Assembly: GCF_014905415.1 (NCBI RefSeq)
Contig: NZ_BNEO01000002.1
Location: 1,152,948 to 1,216,947 of the forward strand
From: Virgibacillus salexigens
Lineage (GTDB): Bacteria; Bacillota; Bacilli; Bacillales; Amphibacillaceae
Direction: 5' to 3'
Length of the DNA: 64,000 nt
In this document: piece after piece, positions 38,419 through 46,097 of the stretch
Position numbering within the stretch: the stretch's first letter is position 1
Layout of the letters: each line of letters opens with the position of its first letter
Translations under genes and position numbers: made by a program
The notes under the pieces: generated by a model
Databases searched by the model: none
Seen by the model: the letters and a program-made list of their open reading frames with translations, nothing else
What the model was told of the DNA's origin: nothing

Positions 38419-38450
38419 CCCTATTCAGAACAGATGAAATAACCAGAGTA

Positions 38451-39521
38451 TTATTTCATTCGATTAGACATATCTACAATTTCTTCCATAAATTGGTTGA
38501 ATGTAGGAATATCCATTTGTTGAGCTGAATCAGAAAGTGCAACTGCCGGATCTGGGTGTACTTCTGCCATAACACCATCAGCACCGATAGCGATGGCAGC
38601 TTTTGCTGTTGGTAATAGAAGATCTCTTCTACCAGTAGAATGCGTAACATCAACCATTACAGGTAAATGTGTTTCTTGTTTTAAGACAGGGACTGCTGAG
38701 ATATCCAAGGTATTCCTTGTAGCTTTTTCGTATGTGCGTATCCCTCGTTCACATAATATAATATTTTCGTTGCCTCTGGAAATAATATATTCTGCTGCAT
38801 TGATAAATTCAGAAATGGTTGCGGATAAACCACGCTTTAATAGAACTGGTTTATTCACATCACCAGCAGCTTTTAGTAATTCAAAGTTTTGCATATTTCT
38901 AGCACCGATTTGGATTACGTCTACATAATCAAGGGCTTTTTCAATATGAGCTGGGTTCACAATTTCACTAACAACTGCTAAATCATGTTCATCTGCTGCT
39001 CGTTTTAATAGCTGTAAGCCTTCTAAACCCAATCCTTGGAAATCATAAGGTGATGTTCTCGGTTTGAATGCTCCTCCACGTAGCAGCTTTAAACCTTTAT
39101 CTTTTACCGCTTTAGCAACACTAGCAACTTGTTCGTATCCTTCGACAGCACATGGACCCATGATAAAATGTACACTTCCATCGCCGATGTTCGCTCCATT
39201 AATATCAATAACGGTATTCTCTGGTTTTTTCTTTCTAGATACAAGCAATGCTTTACGATGATCATCTTCTTGTAATTCTAAGCTAGCCTTAAAAATCTCT
39301 TTGAAAATATGTTCAATAGTCGCGTTTTCAAACGGACCATCGTTACTAGATGTAATTTTATCTAACATATCCCTTTCACGCACAGGGTCAAACCGATTGA
39401 TGCTCTGTTTCGCTTTAATATCTCCAATTTGTTGCACAAGTTTAGCGCGCTCATTAATTAATTTTAAGATGTCTTGGTTTACTTGATCCAAATGATCTCT
39501 CACTTGATCTAATTCACTCAT
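38451..39521 (-). CDS. aroA: DAHP synthase fused to AroQ chorismate mutase
   Basis: 356 residues. The N-terminal chorismate mutase (about 1-85: [20 protein letters not shown]) acts as a feedback sensor. The C-terminal KDO8P-type DAHP synthase has [43 protein letters not shown] and [13 protein letters not shown]. Known role: first step of the shikimate pathway from PEP and erythrose 4-phosphate, inhibited by chorismate/prephenate through the mutase part. The start ATG follows AGGGGGAG. Confidence 0.97.
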   Translation of the reverse strand: MSELDQVRDHLDQVNQDILKLINERAKLVQQIGDIKAKQSINRFDPVRERDMLDKITSSNDGPFENATIEHIFKEIFKASLELQEDDHRKALLVSRKKKPENTVIDINGANIGDGSVHFIMGPCAVEGYEQVASVAKAVKDKGLKLLRGGAFKPRTSPYDFQGLGLEGLQLLKRAADEHDLAVVSEIVNPAHIEKALDYVDVIQIGARNMQNFELLKAAGDVNKPVLLKRGLSATISEFINAAEYIISRGNENIILCERGIRTYEKATRNTLDISAVPVLKQETHLPVMVDVTHSTGRRDLLLPTAKAAIAIGADGVMAEVHPDPAVALSDSAQQMDIPTFNQFMEEIVDMSNRMK

Positions 39522-39644
39522 ATTATGCTCCCCCTATGCCTTTGATTTTTAATAATTAGTGACAATTATAGCTAAAAATTTTTTCTTTGTCGATAAAAAG
39601 TTTATAATTAATTCATATTAACTGTTTGAAAGGATTTTTTATGG

Positions 39645-41843
39645 ATGAAGGATCGGATTTTTGCCCTAGATATCGGCACGCGCTCAGTAACAGGAATCAT
39701 ATTACAAAAACAAGATCAACGGTATCATATGCTAGACTTTTTTACCTTAGAACATAAAGACAGATCCATGAGAGATGGACAAATACATAATGTTGTTGCA
39801 GTGGCTGACACAATAAATCAAGTTAAGCATCATTTGTCAGATAAGTATGGAACATTAGAAAAGGTGTATGTAGCTGCAGCAGGCAGAGCATTAATGACTA
39901 CTCAGGCTACTGCCTCAGTGAAACTTCAAGATAAACCGATTACTACAGAGGAAACCATTAGACATCTTGAACTTAGCGCTGTTCAAGCTGCTCAAGCAAA
40001 ACTAGCCGTTGAAGAACAGACAGCGAATCTATCAACCTATTATTGCGTTGGATATTCTGTATTGCATTATCAGATAGACAATCAACAAATTGGGTCCTTA
40101 ATTGATCAGCGCGGTGATGAAGCAACAGTTGAGATCATCGCTACTTTCTTGCCTCGTGTGGTTGTTGAATCATTGTTAGCTGCATTAACTAGAGCGAATT
40201 TGCAAATGGAGGCGCTCACTTTAGAACCAATTGCTGCAATTCATGTATTGATACCAGAATCGATGCGAAGATTAAATGTAGTTCTGGTGGACATAGGTGC
40301 TGGTACAAGCGATATCGCGATTACGAATCAAGGAACAATCGTAGCATACGGTATGGTTCCATTAGCAGGTGATGAAATTACAGAAGCAGTCAGCGATCAA
40401 TATCTACTAGATTTTTCTATAGCAGAAAAAACAAAACGATCTATTGTAAATAATGGTGAAGCAGTAGTGAAAGATATTTTAGGATTTGAATCCACGATAA
40501 ATTACGATACATTTGTAAATGATATTTCGACTGCAATAGATTATCTTGCCTCGCAAGTAGCTGAAGAAATACTTCGTCTAAATTCGCATCCTCCCAAAGC
40601 AGTCATGCTTGTTGGTGGCGGAAGTTTAACCCCTAACATTACCAGCACTATTGCTGAGAAATTACAACTTCCAGTCAATCGGGTTGCTGTACGTGGGATA
40701 GATAATATTGACCAGCTTAGCTCTTCTGAGAATCTTCCAATTGGACCTGAATTTGTCACTCCAATTGGAATTGCGATTTCTGCGAATCAGCATCCTGTTC
40801 AATATGTAAGTGTCAGCGTAAATAATAGTACAATTCGGTTATTTGAATTACGTAAGTTAACCGTCGGAGATTGTTTGATTCAGGCAGGAATAGATATCAA
40901 AAAATGGTATGGCAAGCCAGGTATCGCTTCTATGATAACTGTCAACGGCAAAGAAATTACAATACCTGGCCAGTATGGACAGCCTCCAGAAATTCAAGTG
41001 AATGAATTCTTGTCCTCAGTGGATAAGCCAATAACTGATGGAGATCAAATCTCAATAAGGAAAGGTGAAGATGGAGATTCTCCATATGTAACGATTGAGG
41101 AGTTGCTTGGAGATATTCGACCAATAGCTATCTATGTTAATGACCAATTACGTCCATTATATCCTATTTATAAAGTTAACCAACAGCGACAAAATAAAAC
41201 GTATACGCTAAAAGATGGGGACAAGATCCAATGGCATCAATCCTGCCGTGTAGGTGAAGTTATTCATACTGTATCCAATGAAAATTTAAGTACAGAAGAA
41301 TCTTTTATTGTTTATGTAAATAAGGAAAGTATAAAATTCTCTGTTGGAACAAGTATATTTGTAAATAACAGGAGAGTAGATCCAGGCCATAAGCTTAGAC
41401 AAGGTGATCGTGTACATTATGTTCACACAAAGGAGCCAACTGTTAAGCATTTATTGGATCGACTTAAAAAAGATTATTGGTATTCGATAGCGATTCATTT
41501 TAATAAAGAAATCATTCAGTTATCCCAACCAAGATATAGCATAAAAGGACAACAAGGCTTGATAAACCAAGATACGGTATTGAGACACAATGACCATATT
41601 GAAATATTTGAGAAGGAACAACCTTCTTTTATATTCCAGGATATATTTCGTTATATTGACTTAGATGTAACAACCATGAACGGAAATTTCTCCATATTAA
41701 TAAATCAAAGGGCCATCAGGCTTTACGGATCCAATACATCATGGAGATCGATTAGAAATTATTTGGTAAAATTCAAAAACAAAAATATACACGTCTATAT
41801 AAGAAGAGAAGCTGTACCACCATTAATTGTAACTTACGAGTAA
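39645..41843 (+). CDS. FtsA/PilM-like ASKHA ATPase with a long repeated C-terminal extension
   Basis: 732 residues. The N-terminal ~390 have actin-like motifs: ALDIGTRSVTG (8-18), VDIGAGTSDIA (about 215-225) and LVGGGSLTP (about 323-331), with an FtsA-type insertion between. The last ~340 residues look like repeated small modules, each with a VNG/VN turn and a 'GD-I' ending (ITDGDQISIRKG, LKDGDKIQW, LRQGDRVHYV, LRHNDHIEIF), suggesting beta-grasp or SLBB-like folds. No membrane helix is seen. Inference: a division or envelope scaffold distinct from canonical FtsA, whose C-terminal amphipathic helix is not evident. The start is ATG at 39645, 10 nt after GAAAGGA. Confidence 0.85.
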   Translation: MKDRIFALDIGTRSVTGIILQKQDQRYHMLDFFTLEHKDRSMRDGQIHNVVAVADTINQVKHHLSDKYGTLEKVYVAAAGRALMTTQATASVKLQDKPITTEETIRHLELSAVQAAQAKLAVEEQTANLSTYYCVGYSVLHYQIDNQQIGSLIDQRGDEATVEIIATFLPRVVVESLLAALTRANLQMEALTLEPIAAIHVLIPESMRRLNVVLVDIGAGTSDIAITNQGTIVAYGMVPLAGDEITEAVSDQYLLDFSIAEKTKRSIVNNGEAVVKDILGFESTINYDTFVNDISTAIDYLASQVAEEILRLNSHPPKAVMLVGGGSLTPNITSTIAEKLQLPVNRVAVRGIDNIDQLSSSENLPIGPEFVTPIGIAISANQHPVQYVSVSVNNSTIRLFELRKLTVGDCLIQAGIDIKKWYGKPGIASMITVNGKEITIPGQYGQPPEIQVNEFLSSVDKPITDGDQISIRKGEDGDSPYVTIEELLGDIRPIAIYVNDQLRPLYPIYKVNQQRQNKTYTLKDGDKIQWHQSCRVGEVIHTVSNENLSTEESFIVYVNKESIKFSVGTSIFVNNRRVDPGHKLRQGDRVHYVHTKEPTVKHLLDRLKKDYWYSIAIHFNKEIIQLSQPRYSIKGQQGLINQDTVLRHNDHIEIFEKEQPSFIFQDIFRYIDLDVTTMNGNFSILINQRAIRLYGSNTSWRSIRNYLVKFKNKNIHVYIRREAVPPLIVTYE

Positions 41844-41919
41844 CAATTCAAGTGTGGACAGCTTCTGTTTGTAGTTTTAAGCGGTAGATATTCGGCGGAA
41901 GGTATTGATAACGTGTGAT

Positions 41920-42000
41920 TTATGAAAGTGCTAGGTACGCTATAAAAATCAGCAACGCATCAAATCCAATAGCATAGGCCAAAAAAGCTGGGTTAATCAT
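41920..42000 (-). CDS. Micro-ORF: 26-residue hydrophobic peptide
   Basis: ATG at 42000 lies 9 nt after GAGGAG. The peptide begins MINPAFLAYAIGF and continues DALLIFIAYLALS, almost all hydrophobic, enough for one membrane helix. Its ATG overlaps the TGA of the upstream hydrophilic frame (ATGA), as in translationally coupled genes. I recognise no family. Size and hydrophobicity resemble type I toxins or small membrane modulators, but that is speculation. Confidence 0.4.
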   Translation of the reverse strand: MINPAFLAYAIGFDALLIFIAYLALS

Positions 42001-42073
42001 ACTGGATGGCTCCTCGTTGCTTTAGAATCACGATCAAGGTCATTATCTTTTCTATCTACTTCTCTTCCAACTT

Positions 42074-42130
42074 TTATAGTGAAGAATCTATAGTGGCCAG
42101 TAATGCACTCAATAGTATTAAGAAATACAT
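42074..42130 (-). CDS. Micro-ORF: 18-residue hydrophobic peptide
   Basis: ATG at 42130 follows AAAAAGGGGATT. The peptide MYFLILLSALLATIDSSL is hydrophobic in its first 14 residues. It lies 73 nt upstream of the 26-residue micro-ORF on the same strand. It could be a leader peptide, a small membrane peptide, or the frameshifted start of a decayed gene whose hydrophilic frame (VGREVDRKDNDLDRDSKATR) runs on in another phase. Low certainty. Confidence 0.3.
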   Translation of the reverse strand: MYFLILLSALLATIDSSL

Positions 42131-42245
42131 ATAATCCCCTTTTTTTATGCTTTATCTAAAGGAAGAAATTATACATAAAAGAACGTAGACGATTCTGATG
42201 TGTCACAAGCCTATTAGAATATTATACCAATTGTGAAATTAAAAG

Positions 42246-42290
42246 AAGCTTGTAGAAAAGGTGATTGAACCTTTTCTACAAGCTTTAACC
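42246..42290 (-). terminator. Terminator of ytxGH
   Basis: A 17-bp perfect stem AAGCTTGTAGAAAAGGT (42246-42262) pairs with 42269-42285 around a 6-nt loop, followed on the - strand by TTCTTTTAATTT. Confidence 0.9.
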
Positions 42291-42295
42291 CAATA

Positions 42296-42715
42296 TCAAT
42301 TTTTCTTTTCTAATTCTTCCGCAGCATCTTCAATTGCTTCTGCAACTTCTTCAGCCGCTTGTAATGCTTCATCTTCCTTTTTTCGTTTATCTTGTAATTT
42401 AGATTGAACATTTTTAGTTAGATCTTTTGTCTTTTCAGAAGCAGATTTTGTAATCTGTGCTGTGGAATCCATTGCTTTTTGTTTAAGCTCAGAACCGGTT
42501 GTGTATGCCTTATCCTTCCAATCTGCCCCTTTCTCAGCAGCAACATCTTTCCATTCGTATGCACGCTGTTTTACCTGATAAGCACCACTATTTATATCTC
42601 CCCTAAGTTCTTTACCAGCCTTTGGTGCTAATAATAAAGCAGTTACTGCACCGACAACCCCACCAATAAAACTTCCTATTAAAAAGTCCTTCGTATTTAA
42701 ATTATTATCTGACAT
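42296..42715 (-). CDS. ytxH: YtxH general stress protein
   Basis: 139 residues. One N-terminal membrane helix (about 10-30, FLIGSFIGGVVGAVTALLLAP) is followed by the family KAGKELR motif and a long charged, Ala/Lys/Glu-rich coiled-coil region. Known role: YtxH proteins are sigma-B-controlled in B. subtilis; the function is unclear. The SD AGGAGG is a few nt upstream. It is 26 nt downstream of ytxG in the same operon. Confidence 0.9.
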   Translation of the reverse strand: MSDNNLNTKDFLIGSFIGGVVGAVTALLLAPKAGKELRGDINSGAYQVKQRAYEWKDVAAEKGADWKDKAYTTGSELKQKAMDSTAQITKSASEKTKDLTKNVQSKLQDKRKKEDEALQAAEEVAEAIEDAAEELEKKN

Positions 42716-42741
42716 GTCTATCTCCTCCTGATACTAGTTAT

Positions 42742-43140
42742 TTATTTTTTCTTCCAAATATCTATTAACGCCGATCCCCATCTAATTGCTTGAGAGGTTT
42801 TCTCAGGGTCTTTTTCAGCAGCTTTAGATACGCTATTCGTTAACTGTTTCAGTGATTGATTGAAATCTTTAACCGTCTCACCAATCCCTCTAGCTCCATC
42901 AAAAAGCCCGTTTAGTTTTGTTGACTTCTGATTCATATCATCTGCTAACTTATTGGTTTTTGTTAACAACTGCGTCGTTTCATCTGTAATTCCTTGCATT
43001 TGCTTATCCAAACTTTCTAAGGTGTTTGCTACGTTATGTAGAGTTTGTTTTGCTGCTTTCAACGTTATAACAAAATAAATAACGAGAATAACAAATGCGA
43101 GGGCTGCAATAATAGCTGCTATATATCCTATTATCTCCAT
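42742..43140 (-). CDS. ytxG: YtxG, DUF948 membrane protein
   Basis: 132 residues. An N-terminal membrane helix (about 3-27, IGYIAAIIAALAFVILVIYFV) precedes a heptad-like region similar to methyl-accepting or LEA-like coils (LHNVANTLESLDKQMQGITD). DUF948 family; in B. subtilis ytxG-ytxH-ytxJ is a general stress operon. The start is ATG at 43140 with AAGGAG 10 nt upstream. No ytxJ is seen here. Confidence 0.88.
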   Translation of the reverse strand: MEIIGYIAAIIAALAFVILVIYFVITLKAAKQTLHNVANTLESLDKQMQGITDETTQLLTKTNKLADDMNQKSTKLNGLFDGARGIGETVKDFNQSLKQLTNSVSKAAEKDPEKTSQAIRWGSALIDIWKKK

Positions 43141-43252
43141 GACCTTACACTCCTTCAATTCCTTCGATGTCTATTTAGTGATATATAATGAATCGTTCAA
43201 AAACATTCATGTATACCAATAAAGTATAGCAAATATTGTTATAAAATAAAAA

Positions 43253-43278
43253 TACCCCCATTATGCATGGGTGAAACA
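43253..43278 (-). promoter_or_regulatory. Candidate sigma-B promoter of ytxGH
   Basis: On the - strand GTTTCA (43273-43278) and GGGTAT (43253-43258) are 14 nt apart, matching the sigma-B pattern (GTTTAA, 12-14 nt, GGGTAT). The ytxGH operon of B. subtilis depends on sigma-B, so position and sequence agree. Confidence 0.65.
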
Positions 43279-43422
43279 TGTTTTATTTTTCATTTGTATT
43301 CCTTTCCTTTGTTATTGCTTATAATAACCATTTCGACAGAAATCTATAAATTCCTTTATTTTTTTTAAAATTTTGGAAGACATCGCAATATCACTTCACA
43401 TTTTTAGTTTTTAAAAGAAAAG

Positions 43423-43454
43423 AAAGAGCCTGTTGCCATCGGCACAGACTCTTT
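43423..43454 (-). terminator. Terminator of murC
   Basis: A stem AAAGAG.CTGT.GCC (43423-43437) pairs with 43441-43454 with one mismatch and one bulge, then TTCTTTTC on the - strand. The remainder of 43141-43462 holds only the sigma-B-like promoter. Confidence 0.7.
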
Positions 43455-43462
43455 TCAATTTG

Positions 43463-44764
43463 CTATTTAATTGTTAGTGCTTCTTCATATGCCTGCTGGA
43501 ATTTTTGAATATCCCCAGCACCCATGAATATTAATACACTATCATCGAATTCTTTTAGTGCTTCCGTTTGAGATAATTCCAAGATCGAACTATGATCAAT
43601 AAGCTTCTGTAAATCGTCAATCGTCAACTGACCTGTTTCCTCTCGAGCTGAGCCAAATATATCACAAAGATAAACTCTGTCAGCCTGAGCAAGACTATCA
43701 GCAAATTCTTGTAGAAATGTTTTCGTCCGTGTAAATGTATGTGGTTGAAATATCGCAACAACCGATTTATCTGGATATTTTTTTCTTGCTGACTCAATAG
43801 TAGCAGTAATTTCTTTTGGGTGATGTGCATAATCATCAATTAGAATTTGGTTGCCAATTTGCTTTTCAGTAAATCGGCGCTTCACACCTCCAAAAGTTGC
43901 TAAATGTTTAATACTCTCTACATCCACTTCTTCATAATGACAAATTGCAATTACAGCCAGAGCATTTAAGACATTGTGATTTCCATACATTGGTATCGTA
44001 AATGTATCATAATAGGTATTACGAACAAACACGTCAAATGACGTACCATTAGGTGTTTCTGTTATGTTTTGGGCTTGGAAATCATTGGTATCAGCAAACC
44101 CATAATATACAACTGGTACTTTGGCTTGAATTTGCTGTAATTGTTCATCATCGCCACATGCGATGATCCCTTTCTTAACTTGATCGGCCATCGATTGAAA
44201 AGCTGCGAATACATCATCAATACTTGTAAAATAATCCGGATGATCAAAATCAATATTCGTCATAATCGCATAGTCTGGTTCATACCTCAGAAAATGGCGC
44301 CGATACTCACAGGCTTCAAATACAAAATATTGACTATCAACATGCCCCTTACCTGTGCCATCACCAATTAAATAAGAAATAGGAAATGTATTTTTCAATA
44401 CATGTGATAACAACCCAGTTGTAGATGTTTTTCCATGAGCACCCGTTACAGCTATGCTTGTATATTGTTTTAACCATTCACCTAAGAAATCATGATACCT
44501 ATAAAATGTTACGCCTTTTCTTTTCGCTTCCTTTATTTCAAGATGGTCATCTGAAAATGCATTTCCAGCGATGACAGTATAGTCTTCTTTGATGTTGCTT
44601 TCTGAAAAAGGAAATATGGGAATGTTTTTATCTTCTAAGGCTTCTTGTGTAAAAAAACGTTTCTCAACATCTGAACCTTGCACTGTTTCCCCAGAATCAT
44701 AAAGTATTTGTGCAAGAGCACTCATTCCTGTTCCCTTTATACCAATAAAATGGTAAGTTGTCAT
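43463..44764 (-). CDS. murC: UDP-N-acetylmuramate-L-alanine ligase
   Basis: 433 residues, Mur ligase. N-terminal [17 protein letters not shown] (UDP-MurNAc site); ATP loop [15 protein letters not shown] near residue 105; [11 protein letters not shown]-terminal [10 protein letters not shown]. Known role: adds L-Ala to UDP-MurNAc, the first step of the peptidoglycan stem peptide, in the cytosol. The start is ATG at 44764 behind TGGAGGTTC; the longer frame lacks support. Confidence 0.96.
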   Translation of the reverse strand: MTTYHFIGIKGTGMSALAQILYDSGETVQGSDVEKRFFTQEALEDKNIPIFPFSESNIKEDYTVIAGNAFSDDHLEIKEAKRKGVTFYRYHDFLGEWLKQYTSIAVTGAHGKTSTTGLLSHVLKNTFPISYLIGDGTGKGHVDSQYFVFEACEYRRHFLRYEPDYAIMTNIDFDHPDYFTSIDDVFAAFQSMADQVKKGIIACGDDEQLQQIQAKVPVVYYGFADTNDFQAQNITETPNGTSFDVFVRNTYYDTFTIPMYGNHNVLNALAVIAICHYEEVDVESIKHLATFGGVKRRFTEKQIGNQILIDDYAHHPKEITATIESARKKYPDKSVVAIFQPHTFTRTKTFLQEFADSLAQADRVYLCDIFGSAREETGQLTIDDLQKLIDHSSILELSQTEALKEFDDSVLIFMGAGDIQKFQQAYEEALTIK

Positions 44765-44892
44765 AAAAGAACCTCCATATTTTACGTAAAAAGGATTCAA
44801 TCATCTTTTTATCTATTTTTTACAGCTATTTTTTTATTATAGCAAATCCTGTTTTAGAATAAAATGAATTATAGTTTTTTCATAAATTCGTT

Positions 44893-46011
44893 TTAATATT
44901 CATTTCCACCAATATAAGGCACCTGTTCCAAGCGAGGATTGGGACGATAACGCCGTCCCTCTTTAGCTTCAGGTGTGCCGTTTAATAAAACGTTATCACC
45001 GGTAAAGCCAATATTCAATTTAAGTAAACTTCTTCCAACCCCATACATATCAACAGGTACTCCTAATTCTTCAAATTGCACAATTCGATCTTCCGTAAAT
45101 CCACCGCTAACCATTATTTTCACATGAGAGTAGCCTTCTTCATCTAAAGCATTTCGTAAGGCGAATATTAGTTCAGGATTTACACCTCGTGGATCAAAAG
45201 TACCCATTAAATGATGATTTCTTAAGAAATATTTATCCACTAATGTTCGAGAAGTATCTAATCGAACGGATTTTAATTCACTTCCAAACTCACTAGCCAC
45301 TTTAAGAGAATCCGTAATAACATCATTATTATAATCAACAAGTGCAGCTAGATCATCCTCAGGAAAAAGCTCATGGTACGCTTTACAAGCAGCTACAATA
45401 TCACCACGGAACATTTGAATAAGCGCATGAGGCATTGTTCCCATTCCTTCTTTTCCCCACCATTCATTCATAGCATGTGTTGCCTGAGCTGTAGAACCAC
45501 CAATAAAAGCAGCATAACCATCACCTGCTTGCTGGGTGTAATGATCGTCTCGATCTCCCATAAAAATAACAGGCTTTTGCTTACCAGAGGTACGGGCGGC
45601 TTTTACAACATTGTATACATTCGTGGCTACAGATGTTCTTCTTGATAGAATCCCATCAATAATTCCTTCCAAATAGCCAAACTGGTGGTATCCACCTGAT
45701 ACAGTCAATACAGATTCAAACGGCCGTACTTTATCACCATCTTTTAAAGAATGAATTTCTAATGTTTCTGGATTGTCTGCAAAAGTATGTAGTAAAGCAA
45801 TTGCTTCATCCGTTCCACAAAGTACTGCATCTGATTTTTGAAAGAATTGCATGGTTACTTGATTATCTGGTAATTTCTTTTCAGCTATGTCTTTCGTTTT
45901 AAGAAAATAAACGGCAGAGAACCAGCCCTCTTTAATTCGTTCATCAAACTTAAATGTTTTATTGGTTAACCGTTTTATTTTGCCATTTAATTTTTGTTCG
46001 ATTTCCTTCAT
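44893..46011 (-). CDS. Nicotinate phosphoribosyltransferase, short form
   Basis: 372 residues. Motifs include IIDGILSRRTSVATN, VIFMGDRDDHYTQQAGDGYAA and the phosphate-binding IMVSGGFTEDRIVQFEELGVPVDMYGVG. Known role: makes nicotinate mononucleotide from nicotinate and PRPP for NAD salvage. This shorter form differs from the ~490-residue PncB type. It lies between sftA and murC, with a ~130-nt gap to murC. The start ATG has GGGAG upstream. Confidence 0.9.
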   Translation of the reverse strand: MKEIEQKLNGKIKRLTNKTFKFDERIKEGWFSAVYFLKTKDIAEKKLPDNQVTMQFFQKSDAVLCGTDEAIALLHTFADNPETLEIHSLKDGDKVRPFESVLTVSGGYHQFGYLEGIIDGILSRRTSVATNVYNVVKAARTSGKQKPVIFMGDRDDHYTQQAGDGYAAFIGGSTAQATHAMNEWWGKEGMGTMPHALIQMFRGDIVAACKAYHELFPEDDLAALVDYNNDVITDSLKVASEFGSELKSVRLDTSRTLVDKYFLRNHHLMGTFDPRGVNPELIFALRNALDEEGYSHVKIMVSGGFTEDRIVQFEELGVPVDMYGVGRSLLKLNIGFTGDNVLLNGTPEAKEGRRYRPNPRLEQVPYIGGNEY

Positions 46012-46097
46012 GTTTTTGTTTTCTCCCTTAGCATATAATCCTACAGTTAATCATATATAAATTTGGTTGAGGAAACAAGACATACAGCCACCATTGT

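Larger units (their letters stand above)
41844..42245. other. Gene-poor gap holding overlapping micro-ORFs
   Basis: About 400 nt between the FtsA-like gene and the ytxH terminator have no standard-length gene. On the - strand there is a promoter-like TGGTATAAT (42221-42229), two tiny hydrophobic ORFs with SD sites (listed separately), and an open hydrophilic frame from about 42155 to a TGA at 41997. That frame has no ATG, GTG or TTG start. On the + strand 42006-42134 is also open (42 codons) but lacks an SD. No terminator follows the micro-ORFs. It may be a small-peptide locus or a decayed gene. Confidence 0.5.

Noticed and set aside
42006..42134. 42-codon ORF on the + strand (starts MAPRCFRIT)
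   Set aside because: No Shine-Dalgarno sequence precedes it, and it lies opposite the micro-ORFs. It is mentioned as part of the locus but not called as a gene.
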